Assembly: GCA_027487675.1 (NCBI GenBank)
Contig: JAIYDD010000144.1
Location: forward strand, 1-64,000
Source of the DNA: Acetobacteraceae bacterium
GTDB lineage: Bacteria > Pseudomonadota > Alphaproteobacteria > Acetobacterales > Acetobacteraceae
Reading direction: 5' to 3'
DNA length: 64,000 nt
Part shown: positions 25,349-33,621 of the stretch, in pieces
Position numbering within the stretch: the first letter of the stretch is position 1
Layout: each line of letters starts with the position of its first letter
Made by a program: the position numbers and the translations under genes
Notes under the pieces: model-generated
Told to the model about the DNA's origin: nothing
The model's database searches: none
The model's input: only the letters and a program-made list of their open reading frames with translations

Positions 25349-26195
25349 GCCCGCGCCCCCGCATGCGCGGATCGAGCAGGTCGCGCAGCCCCTCGCCCAC
25401 CACGTTCACCGCGATCAGCAGCAGGCAGAGGCAGATGCCGGGGGCGAGGCCGATCCACGGCGCTTCCGAGATGAAGGGCCGCGATTCCGCGATCATCAAG
25501 CCCCATTCGCTGTCCGGCGGCTGCGGGCCGAGGCCGAGGAAGGACAGCGCCGATCCCAGCAGGATCGCGAAGGTGATGCGCAGCGCCGTCTCCACGATCA
25601 GCGGCGGCCAGGCATTGGGCAGGATCTCGCGCACCAGGATGTGGAAGGCGCCCTCGCCGCGCGCGCGTGCGGCTTCCACGAAGTCCTCGGCCAGCAATTC
25701 GAGCGCCACGGCGCGCGCCAGCCGCGTCATGATCGGCACATAGACCAGCCCGACGGCGAGCACCGTCTTGAACAGGCCGGGCTCCGTCACCGCCAGGATC
25801 AGCAGGCCGAGCAGCACCGGCGGCAGGCTGATCATCAGGTCCACGCCGCGCATCACCACTTCCTCCACCCAGCCGCGATGGAAGGCGGCGATCAGGCCGA
25901 GCGGCACGCCGATCACCAGGCTGATCGCGGTGGCGCCGAAGCCCATCAGCAGCGAGTGATGCGCGCCGGCCAGCACGCGGCTGAACACGTCGCGGCCGAA
26001 TTCGTCCGTGCCGAACCAGTGCTCGGCGGAGGGCGGCCGCAGCCGCATGCGCATGGAAAAGCCCTGCGGGTCGTAGGGCGCGATCCAGGGCCCGAGGATC
26101 GCCAGGATCGCGATGGCGCCCACCACCACCAGCCCGACGACCAGCGTGCGCGGCAGGCGCCGCCGCGGCGCTGCGGTCGCGGCGCTCGCGCTCAT
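25341..26195 (-). CDS. dppC: peptide ABC transporter permease, DppC type
   Basis: Inner-membrane permease (284 aa). An N-terminal helix (VVGLVVVGAIAILAILGPW) is followed by the DppC landmark HWFGTDEFGRDVFSRVLAG and by the ATPase-contact loop in EAARARGEGAFHILVREILP. The C-terminus is ALSFLGLGPQPPDSEWG. ATG at 26195 overlaps the dppB stop. It forms the translocation pore with DppB. Confidence 0.92.
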   Translation of the reverse strand: MSASAATAAPRRRLPRTLVVGLVVVGAIAILAILGPWIAPYDPQGFSMRMRLRPPSAEHWFGTDEFGRDVFSRVLAGAHHSLLMGFGATAISLVIGVPLGLIAAFHRGWVEEVVMRGVDLMISLPPVLLGLLILAVTEPGLFKTVLAVGLVYVPIMTRLARAVALELLAEDFVEAARARGEGAFHILVREILPNAWPPLIVETALRITFAILLGSALSFLGLGPQPPDSEWGLMIAESRPFISEAPWIGLAPGICLCLLLIAVNVVGEGLRDLLDPRMRGRGHG

Positions 26196-27151
26196 GCCGC
26201 CGTGCCGCCGACGCGGATGCGCGGGTTCAGCACGGCATAGAGGATGTCGGCCGCCAGGTTGGCCAGCGCATATACCGCCGTCACCACGATCATGCCGCCC
26301 ATCATCAGCGGCAGGTCCTGGTTGTCGATGGCGTAGATCAGCATCCGCCCGAGGCCCGGATAGGCGAAGACGCTTTCCACCACGACGATGCCGCCGATCA
26401 GGATCCCGACATCCACGGCCAGCACGGTGATCGCCGGCAGCAGCGCATTGGGCAGGGCGTGGCGGCGCAGCACGATGCGCTCCGGCAGGCCCTTGGCGCG
26501 CGCCGCAAGCACGTAGCGGCTTTCGATCGCTTCCAGCATCGAGGACCGCACCAGCCGCGAGACATGCGCGATCAGCCCGAGCACCAGCGTGGAGACCGGC
26601 AGCACCAGGTGCTTCGCCCAGCCGAGCAGCCCGCCATCCGCGATCGGCGTGTAGCCGGTGGCCGGCAGCCAGCCGAGCCAGACGGCGAAGAACAGGATCA
26701 CCAGGATGCACCAGAAGAATTCGGGCACCGCGATGAAGAAATACTGCCCGAGCGTCAGCGCCTGGTCGCTGGCCGAGCCCTTGTGCACGGCGGAATGGAT
26801 GCCCGCCCAGATGCCGAGGATCGCCACCAGCACGATGCTGACCCCGGCCAGCACGGCCGAACGCCCGAGCGCCTCCATGATCACCGGGCCGGCCGGGCGT
26901 TCCATGGTGATGGACAGGCCGAAATCGCCGCGCAGCAGGCCAGAGAACCAGCGCCAGTACTGCACAGGCAGCGGGTCGTTCAGGCCCAACTTCTCCTCCA
27001 GCGCCGCGATCGCCGCGGCCGTCGCATACTCGCCCAGGATCATGTGGGCGACGCTGCCCGGCAGGATGTGGACGATGGCGAAGACCAGGACCGTCATCGC
27101 CCACAGCACGAAGACGACCGAGGCGAAGCGCCGGAGGAGGAAGCGCGCCAT
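26192..27151 (-). CDS. dppB: peptide ABC transporter permease, DppB type
   Basis: Inner-membrane permease (319 aa) with six predicted helices. Landmarks are the N-terminal ARFLLRRFASVVFVLWAMTV, EKLGLNDPLPVQYWRW near residue 55, the coupling loop YVLAARAKGLPERIVLRRHALP near 220, and the terminal RIRVGG. It begins 13 bases after the dppA stop and overlaps dppC. The operon order dppA-B-C-DF is canonical. Confidence 0.92.
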   Translation of the reverse strand: MARFLLRRFASVVFVLWAMTVLVFAIVHILPGSVAHMILGEYATAAAIAALEEKLGLNDPLPVQYWRWFSGLLRGDFGLSITMERPAGPVIMEALGRSAVLAGVSIVLVAILGIWAGIHSAVHKGSASDQALTLGQYFFIAVPEFFWCILVILFFAVWLGWLPATGYTPIADGGLLGWAKHLVLPVSTLVLGLIAHVSRLVRSSMLEAIESRYVLAARAKGLPERIVLRRHALPNALLPAITVLAVDVGILIGGIVVVESVFAYPGLGRMLIYAIDNQDLPLMMGGMIVVTAVYALANLAADILYAVLNPRIRVGGTAA

Positions 27152-27164
27152 CAGGCCGCCCCGC

Positions 27165-28682
27165 TCACGTGGCGATGAAACCGCGGCGCAGGTCGAACCA
27201 GCGCATCGGATGCGTCTGCACGTCGCGCACGCTGCTGCGATAGGCGCAGGCGAAGTTCACCGCATAGGCGATGTAGCCCGGCGGGTTGTCCGCCAGCGCG
27301 CGCTGCATCTCCTGATAGAGCGGCCGCTGCCGCGCCGGGTCACCCGTCAGTCGCGCGGCTTCCAGCGCGCGATCGACGCGCGGCTCGTTGTACAGCCACA
27401 GCCTTTCGTTCCAGCTGCCCTTGCTGTGCAGGAACGGGTAGGTCGCGGTGTCCACCGTCGGGCGCGCGAAATAGCCGTCCACGTAGAAGGGCGCCTTGCC
27501 GGAGACCTCCGCCGCGTAGCGCGCGAAGGGCACGCGCTGGATCTCGATCTCGAAGCCCGCGGGCCGCGCCAGCTGCTGCAGCGTGACGCCGAGGCGTTCG
27601 CGCACCGGGCGGCCAACCGGGATCACCAGCGGGACGCGGAGGCCGTTCGGATGGCCCGCTTCGCGCAGCAGCCGGCGCGCGGCCTGCGGATCGGCGCGTT
27701 CCGGCAGGCGGATGTCCTCGGCGAAGAAGGGATGGCCGGGCGGGATCGGGCTGATGGTCGGGCGGCCTTCGCCGAACAGCACGGCTTCCACGACATCGGC
27801 CTTGGGCACGGCGAGGTGCAGCGCGCGGCGGACACGGATGTCGTTGAAGGGCGCGATGCCGTTGTGCATGATCGCGCCGTCCCAGGACGCGGTGGCCACG
27901 CTTTCGACGCGGATGTTCCGCGCGTCGCGCAGCTGGCGGATGTTCTCCGGCCCCAGGTCCCACACGACGTCGAGGTCGCCGGCCTGAAGGGCTGCGATGC
28001 GCACCGACATCTCCGGCAGGATGCGCAGCTCCACCCCGTCCAGCCGCGGCTGGCCCTGTTCCCAGTATTCCGGGTTGCGCGCCAGCACGATGCGGTCGCC
28101 GGGCGCGTAGCTGCGGAACTGGAACGGCCCGGTGCCGCTGGGCCGCGTCATCAGCTCCTCGATCCGGTCGGCGGGGATGATCTTCACCTGGCGATCGGAC
28201 AGGATGTCGGCGAAGCCGCCATAGGGGTAGGACAGGCGGAAGATCACCGTGTGCGGATCGGGCGCCTCCATCGCCTCGACCATCTCGTAGTTGGTGCGCA
28301 CGGGCGACGCCGTCGACGGGTCCAGCACGCGGCGGAAGGTCGCGATCACGTCCTCGGCCGTCATCGCGCGCCCGTGGTGGAAGCGCACGCCGCGACGCAG
28401 CCGGAAGGTCCAGGTCTTCAGATCCTCGGAGAAGGTCCAGGATTCCGCGAGCTCCGGCTCCACCTGCTGGTCCTCGCGCATGCGAACCAGGCCGTTGAAC
28501 ATCAGCTGGTTGAGGATGTACTCCTCGCCGATCGTGGTGCGCGCGGGATCCAGGAAGCGCAGGTTGCTGCTGACGGCGATGCGCAGCACTCCGCCGCCGG
28601 CCTGGGTCGCGCCGGGCCTCGGCAGGGACGCGGCGGCGATCAGCGCCGGCAAAGCGAGGGCGGTGCGGCGATGCAGCTTCAT
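27165..28682 (-). CDS. dppA: peptide-type ABC transporter substrate-binding protein
   Basis: Periplasmic extracellular solute-binding protein, family 5 (505 aa). The signal peptide is MKLHRRTALALPALIAAASL. The mature protein reads LRIAVSSNLRFLDPARTT, then ELAESWTFSEDLKTWTFRLR and VRFHHGRAMTAEDVIATFRR, the SBP_bac_5 signature. I chose ATG at 28682, which has GGAGAG upstream, rather than the ATG at 28739, because it begins the signal peptide directly. Next to two peptidase genes and DUF1028, a peptide or N-acyl amino acid ligand is likely; glutathione or nickel ligands exist in the same family. Confidence 0.9.
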   Translation of the reverse strand: MKLHRRTALALPALIAAASLPRPGATQAGGGVLRIAVSSNLRFLDPARTTIGEEYILNQLMFNGLVRMREDQQVEPELAESWTFSEDLKTWTFRLRRGVRFHHGRAMTAEDVIATFRRVLDPSTASPVRTNYEMVEAMEAPDPHTVIFRLSYPYGGFADILSDRQVKIIPADRIEELMTRPSGTGPFQFRSYAPGDRIVLARNPEYWEQGQPRLDGVELRILPEMSVRIAALQAGDLDVVWDLGPENIRQLRDARNIRVESVATASWDGAIMHNGIAPFNDIRVRRALHLAVPKADVVEAVLFGEGRPTISPIPPGHPFFAEDIRLPERADPQAARRLLREAGHPNGLRVPLVIPVGRPVRERLGVTLQQLARPAGFEIEIQRVPFARYAAEVSGKAPFYVDGYFARPTVDTATYPFLHSKGSWNERLWLYNEPRVDRALEAARLTGDPARQRPLYQEMQRALADNPPGYIAYAVNFACAYRSSVRDVQTHPMRWFDLRRGFIAT

Positions 28683-28701
28683 CTCGGTCTCTCCGGCGGT
28701 T

Positions 28702-29361
28702 TCAGGTGACGCCCGGCGCGGCGTCGGGGTCGATGGCACGCGTCACGAACAGCTGGACGGAAGGCGCATAGGCGTTCCACAGGCGGCGCAGCGCGGAGAT
28801 CGCCTCCGGCGCCTCGTCCACGCGCAGATCGACCAGCGGGAAGACCTCCCGCTCCACGACGAGCAGCGCGGAGGAGATGACGGGCCGTCCCTCGCCGCCC
28901 GCGGCTTCCCCGGCTTCCATCGCGCGCATCAGGCGTTCGGCCAGCGGCTCCGCCTCCGCCTGCGCGAAGGCCTCGGCCATCGCGGCCGGCACGCGGTCAT
29001 TCGCCAGGATGTTGCCCAGCGCGACGCAGCCCGGGCCGTGCACGGCATTCAGCGCGGGCTTGACGTTCGCGCCATGGAAATGCGCGGTGCGGCCCTGGCG
29101 GTCGATCGCCGCCAGCTGCCGCCAGCGGTGATGCGGGGTGGAGACGACGAGCGCCGCCAGCGTCTGTTCCGCGCTCGCCCCGGCGCGCAGCAGCGAGAGC
29201 CCGAGCGGCCCGAGCCGCGGATCGGTGCGGTGCTGCGTCAGGATGCCACCCACGCCGGCTGCCGCATGCGTGCAGCGCGACCCGACCGCCAGGCTGGATG
29301 TAGCGACAGCCGCGCCGAACTGGCCCGTGCGCCGGCAATGGCCGAGGAGCGAGTAGGTCAT
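28702..29361 (-). CDS. DUF1028 family protein
   Basis: DUF1028 protein (219 aa), a family often linked with peptidase and peptide-importer genes; its fold is thought to resemble Ntn hydrolases. The family start MTYSLLGHCRRTGQFGAAVA is clear. AGVGGILTQ and the central GPGCVALGNILAN also fit. ATG at 29361 puts Thr at position 2, the usual family N-terminus. It ends 19 bases before the dppA start. The function is not established; a role in cleaving imported peptides or amides is inference. Confidence 0.85.
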   Translation of the reverse strand: MTYSLLGHCRRTGQFGAAVATSSLAVGSRCTHAAAGVGGILTQHRTDPRLGPLGLSLLRAGASAEQTLAALVVSTPHHRWRQLAAIDRQGRTAHFHGANVKPALNAVHGPGCVALGNILANDRVPAAMAEAFAQAEAEPLAERLMRAMEAGEAAGGEGRPVISSALLVVEREVFPLVDLRVDEAPEAISALRRLWNAYAPSVQLFVTRAIDPDAAPGVT

Positions 29362-29476
29362 TGCGCGCGGTGTCCTCCGTCGCCCCCGCATCGTGGGAAA
29401 CCGCCGCGCCGCTGTCCATCCCGAAATGCGGCGCGCCGGAAGCGCGGCGCGCCCCGAAATGGCGCGGCAGTGCGCA

Positions 29477-30781
29477 TCATGCCTGCGGCGTGGTCACGCG
29501 CGCGGCGGTCGCCGCGTCCATCCGCGGCACCGGCGCCATCGGCGCGGCGCAGGCGGACAGCGCGATCAGCGCGGCGACACTCGCCGCATGCTTCAGCTGT
29601 TCGGGGCGTACCTTGTCCGGCGTGTCAGCCGAGGTCAGCAGGAAACGCAGGTTCGACCCGGGCCTGTCGAAGCCGGCGCAGAGCCGCAGCGCCGGAATGC
29701 CATGCCGGAGGAAATTCGCATGGTCCGAATTGCCGAAGAAAGGCTCGGCTATGGCCAGATCGAGTCCTGCCGGCGCCAGCGCGTCCCGCAAGAAGCCGGC
29801 CATGCCCGGCACGCCGCTGGTCAGCGCCGCAAGCCCTTCCGCGCCCGCCACGCTGTCCAGGTTCACGTTCAGCACGCGCCGCATGCGTTCCGCCGGCGCC
29901 AGCGCGGCCAGATGCGCGGCGGAACCGAGCAGCGCCCATTCCTCGATGTTGAACAGCGCAAGCTGCAGCCCGCGCGCAAGCCCCGGCACCACATCGCGCG
30001 CCGCCTCCGCCACGGCCAGCGCGCAAGCCAGGCCGCTCGCGTTGTCGATCGCGCTCTGCGCCAGGTCGTGGCCATCGATATGGGCGGAGAGCACCACCAG
30101 CTGCTCCCCCGTGCCGTCGATCGTGGCGAACAGGTTGTCCGCGCTGCGGTCCTCGAACACGCCCTCCGTGAACAGCGTCACCCTCTCGCCCGACAGACGT
30201 GCCAGCGCAGCACCCGCTTCGGCGCTGATCCCCGCGCAGGGAATGTTGTCCGGGCCGCCATCGCCGGCCGAGCCGGTCACCTTCAGCAGCCCGGGCTCAT
30301 GGCAGGCGATGAGAAAGGCCGCGGCGCCGGCGTCCCTCGCCGCCTCGTACTTCCGCCGGCGATGCATGTGGCCCGTGCCGAGCATGAATTCATGCCGCAC
30401 CAGCACCACCGCGCCGCGCACCGCATCGCCCGCCGCCGCGATCTGCGCGGGCGTGCCGCGGCCGAGATCGAGCAATGGCGCCACCAGCCCACCCGCCGGC
30501 GTCGCCGGCGACCGTCCCAGCGCCTGCGCCGGCCACTCGGCGCCGCCAGCCCGCACGCAGGCCGGCCCGCGCGTCCAGCCGCGATAGGCGATCGCCTCGC
30601 GCTGGACAGGCCGGCCCGTCGCCTCGCCCAGCCGCGCGGCCAGCCACGCCACCGCGCGCCGTTCGCTCTCCGTCCCCGCGAAGCGGCCGCCGGTGGCGCA
30701 GATCGCCGCGAAATCCTCGACGATTCGCGGGCTCGCCCAGATGCGGCCCAGCACGCGCGCGGCGATCTCGGGGTGCAGCAT
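29477..30781 (-). CDS. M28-family zinc aminopeptidase-like protein
   Basis: M28 peptidase-like protein, 434 aa. A PA-like insert (GAVVLVRHEFM) is followed by the metallopeptidase core: LSAHIDGHD (zinc His/Asp), AIDNASGLACALAVAEA with the bridging Asp, NIEEWALLGS with the catalytic Glu-Glu, LNVNLDSVAG with an Asp ligand, and GNSDHANFLRHGIPALRL with the last His. ATG at 30781 has GGAGG; the longer start at 30817 lacks one. No N-terminal signal peptide is visible. Oddly, the C-terminus ends in a hydrophobic lipobox-like run (LIALSACAAPMAP). The 115-base gap to DUF1028 holds two GGCGCGCC sites that could pair as a hairpin. Confidence 0.87.
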   Translation of the reverse strand: MLHPEIAARVLGRIWASPRIVEDFAAICATGGRFAGTESERRAVAWLAARLGEATGRPVQREAIAYRGWTRGPACVRAGGAEWPAQALGRSPATPAGGLVAPLLDLGRGTPAQIAAAGDAVRGAVVLVRHEFMLGTGHMHRRRKYEAARDAGAAAFLIACHEPGLLKVTGSAGDGGPDNIPCAGISAEAGAALARLSGERVTLFTEGVFEDRSADNLFATIDGTGEQLVVLSAHIDGHDLAQSAIDNASGLACALAVAEAARDVVPGLARGLQLALFNIEEWALLGSAAHLAALAPAERMRRVLNVNLDSVAGAEGLAALTSGVPGMAGFLRDALAPAGLDLAIAEPFFGNSDHANFLRHGIPALRLCAGFDRPGSNLRFLLTSADTPDKVRPEQLKHAASVAALIALSACAAPMAPVPRMDAATAARVTTPQA

Positions 30782-30870
30782 CTCGTGCCTCCGGCGCGAT
30801 GCTGCGGCGGGGCGCACGGCCTTGGCAAGCGCCGCCGTCCTGCCATGCTGCCCCCAGGCAGGAGGCCGCG

Positions 30871-32037
30871 ATGACCGACGTGACCCGCTATGCGACGCTG
30901 CTGGACCGCGAGCTGCCCTCGATCCTCGGCATGGCCGAGCGCACGGTGAACATCGACAGCGGCAGCTACCTGCCCGATGGCGTGAACGCCGTGATCTCGA
31001 TCTGGGCGGACATGCTGCGCGGGATGGGGTTCGAGGTGCAGCGCACCCCCCTGCCCGGCCACGGCGACCAGATGACCGCGCGCCTCGCGCCCGGCGGCAA
31101 CGGCAAGCGCCTGCTGGTGCTCGGCCATGCCGACACCGTCTGGCCGTCGGGCATCGCCGCCGAATGGCCCTTCGCGCGCGACGGCAACCGGCTGACCGGC
31201 CCGGGCATCGGCGACATGAAGACGAATGTCGCCATGGCCCTGCATGCGCTGCGCATGCTGCAGGCCGAAGGCGCGCTGGCGGGCCTGGCTTCGGTGACCG
31301 TGCTGGTCGTGCCGGAGGAGGAGATCGGCAGCCCCCTCAGCCGCGCCTGGATCGAGGCGGAAGCGCGCCAGGCCGATCTCTGCCTGACGCTCGAGCCCTG
31401 CCGGCCGGATGGCGGGCTGGTGGTGGGCCGCGGCGCGGTGGGCGCCGTCTATCTCTCCGCGACCGGCGTCACCGCGCATTGCGGCGCGGCGCGGGAGAAG
31501 GGTGCGAGCGCCGTCGCGGCGCTGGCCGCGCTGGTGCCGGCGCTCGATGCGCTCGGCGATCCGGCGAACGGGCTTTCGGCCACCGTCGGCATCTTCCGCG
31601 GCGGCGATGCGCGCCAGGTGGTGCCGGGCCGGGCCGAGCTGCACCTTGATCTGCGCGCGCCCGACGACGCCGCCGCCAGCCGCCTGCTGGCGGAGGTGCA
31701 CGCGCTGGTCGCCGCCAGCCGCCACGATCCGCGCGTCACGCTCGCGCTGCGCGGCGGGTTCACGCGCCCCGCCTTCCCGACGCATTCGGGCACCGAAGCC
31801 CTGTTCGCGCGGGCCGCGTCCTTCGCGGCCGCGCTCGGCGTGCCGGCCTATCCGGTGGTCTCGCGCGGCGGGTCGGATGGCAGCTTTGCGGCGCGGCTCG
31901 GCGTGCCGACGCTGGACGGGCTCGGCCCCGTGACGCACGAGACCTGCAGCCGGCGGGAATGGATCGAGGCAGATTCGATCGTGCCGCGCGCCGCCATCCT
32001 GGCGGGGCTGGTCGCGGCAGCCGCCGCCGGCGACTGA
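30871..32037 (+). CDS. M20-family metallopeptidase, glutamate carboxypeptidase type
   Basis: Di-zinc hydrolase (388 aa) of the M20 family, near carboxypeptidase G2 and related N-acyl amino acid deacylases. Metal and catalytic motifs are present: LVLGHADTVWPSG near residue 85, GPGIGDMKTN near 110, VPEEEIGS near 150 with the Glu pair, and the C-terminal THETCSRREW with the last His ligand. ATG at 30871 has a strong CAGGAGG. It is divergent from the M28-DUF1028-Dpp operon across 89 bases, suggesting a shared control region. It is probably cytoplasmic and would cut imported amino-acyl or peptide conjugates. Confidence 0.88.
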   Translation: MTDVTRYATLLDRELPSILGMAERTVNIDSGSYLPDGVNAVISIWADMLRGMGFEVQRTPLPGHGDQMTARLAPGGNGKRLLVLGHADTVWPSGIAAEWPFARDGNRLTGPGIGDMKTNVAMALHALRMLQAEGALAGLASVTVLVVPEEEIGSPLSRAWIEAEARQADLCLTLEPCRPDGGLVVGRGAVGAVYLSATGVTAHCGAAREKGASAVAALAALVPALDALGDPANGLSATVGIFRGGDARQVVPGRAELHLDLRAPDDAAASRLLAEVHALVAASRHDPRVTLALRGGFTRPAFPTHSGTEALFARAASFAAALGVPAYPVVSRGGSDGSFAARLGVPTLDGLGPVTHETCSRREWIEADSIVPRAAILAGLVAAAAAGD

Positions 32038-32058
32038 GCGGCACGGGCGGTGCCCGCG

Positions 32059-32083
32059 CGGCGGGCCGGAGACCGGCCCGCCG
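32059..32083. terminator. bidirectional terminator hairpin
   Basis: Between the convergent M20 and hup stops, the arms CGGCGGGCCGG and CCGGCCCGCCG pair perfectly (11 bp) around an AGA loop. There is no U-run on either strand. Its placement in a 61-base gap supports a role in ending both transcripts. Confidence 0.5.
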
Positions 32084-32098
32084 GAGGGGCAGGCGACG

Positions 32099-32368
32099 TC
32101 AGACCGAGGACTTCAGCGCCGGCGAGGCCTTGAAGCGCACAGTCTTGCCAGCCTTGACCTTCACCTTCTCCCCGGTCTTCGGGTTCATCGCAGTGCGGGC
32201 CTTGGTCTTGGCGACACGCAAGGTACCGAAGCCGACGATGGAGACCTTGCCCTCCTTCTTCAGCGTCTTGACCAGGGCCGCGATGACGGCGCCGGCGGCG
32301 CGGTTGGCGGCGACGCCGGTGGTGTCCAGCTCTTCCTGGATGACCTCGGCGATCAGCGACTTCGACAT
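32099..32368 (-). CDS. hup: HU family DNA-binding protein
   Basis: Small histone-like nucleoid protein (89 aa), a dimer that bends DNA. Start MSKSLIAEVIQEELDTTG at ATG 32368 with GAGAGGGAC upstream. The dimerisation core is KEGKVSIVGFGTLRVAK. The DNA-binding arm is ARTAMNPKTGEKVKVKAGK with the intercalating proline (NPKTGE). The tail VRFKASPALKSS is standard. It is the only clear housekeeping gene in the window and is lysine-rich compared with its neighbours. The 214-base stretch upstream (32369-32582) probably holds its promoter, but I cannot place a convincing -35/-10 pair. Confidence 0.95.
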   Translation of the reverse strand: MSKSLIAEVIQEELDTTGVAANRAAGAVIAALVKTLKKEGKVSIVGFGTLRVAKTKARTAMNPKTGEKVKVKAGKTVRFKASPALKSSV

Positions 32369-32533
32369 GACGTTGTCCCTCTCCGGGCCGCCCCCTTGCG
32401 GCCCCGGCCCGCCATATGCCGTGTTTGTGAGGCGTTGCACACTCTCACCTTGCGGCGGCAGCACAAACGAAGCCTGCCGGGCGCTGGAACCTGCCGCAGA
32501 ACCTCGACGTGACGCGATGGCAACGGCATCCTG

Positions 32534-32560
32534 GGCGCCCGGGGGCGCCCGGGGGGCGCC
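32534..32560 (-). terminator. terminator-like GC hairpin after Bug gene
   Basis: Just beyond the Bug stop on the minus strand, GGCGCCC (32534-32540) pairs with GGGCGCC (32554-32560). A nested alternative pairs GGCGCC with GGCGCC. It is a strong stem without a U-run. Confidence 0.35.
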
Positions 32561-32582
32561 GCACCGGCGGCGACTCGGCAGG

Positions 32583-33551
32583 CTATTCGGGTGTGATCTT
32601 TGCGATCCTCACCAACCTGGGGTTGCGCTCCTCCTCGATCGCGATCTGCGCGGCCATGCGGTTCAGCGGTTCCTGGATCGGCGTGCATCCCAGGTCACCG
32701 ATGCGGCGTTGCATCTCCGGCTCGCCCACCACCTGGTTCATCGTGGCGTGGATGCGCGCCACCGTCTCGGCGGGCAGGCCGCGCGGGCCCCACATCGCGG
32801 TCCAGCTCTCGAAGACCAGCTCCGGGAAGCCCGTCTCGGTCAGCGTCGGCACGTCGGGGAAGGCGGTCAGGCGGCGCGGCGAGCAGACGGCGAAGGCGCG
32901 CAGCTGCCCGTCGCGGATCAGCGGCGCGACGCCGCCCGCCGGCGAGATCAGCAGCGAGATGTTGCCCGCCAGCAGGTCCTGCACCGCCGGGCCGGTGCCG
33001 CGATAGGCGACGATCAGCGTCTCGATCCCGAGCGCCTGGCCCAGCGCCGCCGCGCCGAGCTGGCCGAGCGAGCCGAGCGTCGGCGTGGCGAAGCTGTAGC
33101 GCGTGGGGTTCGCCCTCAGCCCGTCCAGCAGGCCGCGGATGTCCTGGTGCGGCAGGTGCCGCGGGCTGCCCACCAGGATCTGCGGCACGATCGCGGTCCG
33201 CACGATCGGCGTCAGGTCGGTCAGCGGATCGAGCGGCATGTTCCGCTGCACATGCTTGAGCATGAGCAGCACCTCGTTCGAGTAGAGCAGCGTCATGCCA
33301 TCCGGCGCCGCGCGCGCCACCGCCTCCGCGCCGATCGCGCCATTGGCGCCGGAGCGGTTCTCGATGATCCAGTTCTGGCCGAGCAGTTCCGCCGCACGGG
33401 GCGACAGGAACCGCGCCGTGGCATCCACCGTGCCGCCCGGCGGATAGGGCACGACGATGCGCACATTGGGCCTCGCCTGCGCGCGGGCGACGGCCGGCAG
33501 GGCCAAGGGCAGGCTGCCGAGCAGCGCCCGGCGGGACAGATAAAGGCTCAT
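32583..33551 (-). CDS. Bug-family substrate-binding receptor
   Basis: Second orphan Bug/TctC receptor (322 aa). The signal peptide is MSLYLSRRALLGSLPLALPA, cleaved near ARAQA. Family motifs follow: IVVPYPPGGTVDATARFL, ENRSGANGAIGAEAVARA, and RYSFATPTLGSLGQLGA. ATG at 33551 has AAGGAGAG upstream; the start at 33584 does not. It ends a minus-strand operon with a molybdenum hydroxylase and a decarboxylase-like gene, 70 bases after the latter. It may capture the same carboxylated aromatic substrate. No TctAB subunits are present. Confidence 0.9.
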   Translation of the reverse strand: MSLYLSRRALLGSLPLALPAVARAQARPNVRIVVPYPPGGTVDATARFLSPRAAELLGQNWIIENRSGANGAIGAEAVARAAPDGMTLLYSNEVLLMLKHVQRNMPLDPLTDLTPIVRTAIVPQILVGSPRHLPHQDIRGLLDGLRANPTRYSFATPTLGSLGQLGAAALGQALGIETLIVAYRGTGPAVQDLLAGNISLLISPAGGVAPLIRDGQLRAFAVCSPRRLTAFPDVPTLTETGFPELVFESWTAMWGPRGLPAETVARIHATMNQVVGEPEMQRRIGDLGCTPIQEPLNRMAAQIAIEEERNPRLVRIAKITPE

Positions 33552-33621
33552 TCCGTCTCTCCTTGTTCCGCGCTGCGCGGCCATCCCTGTCGGTGCGCGG
33601 CCGGTTGGCCCGGCCTTGTGG

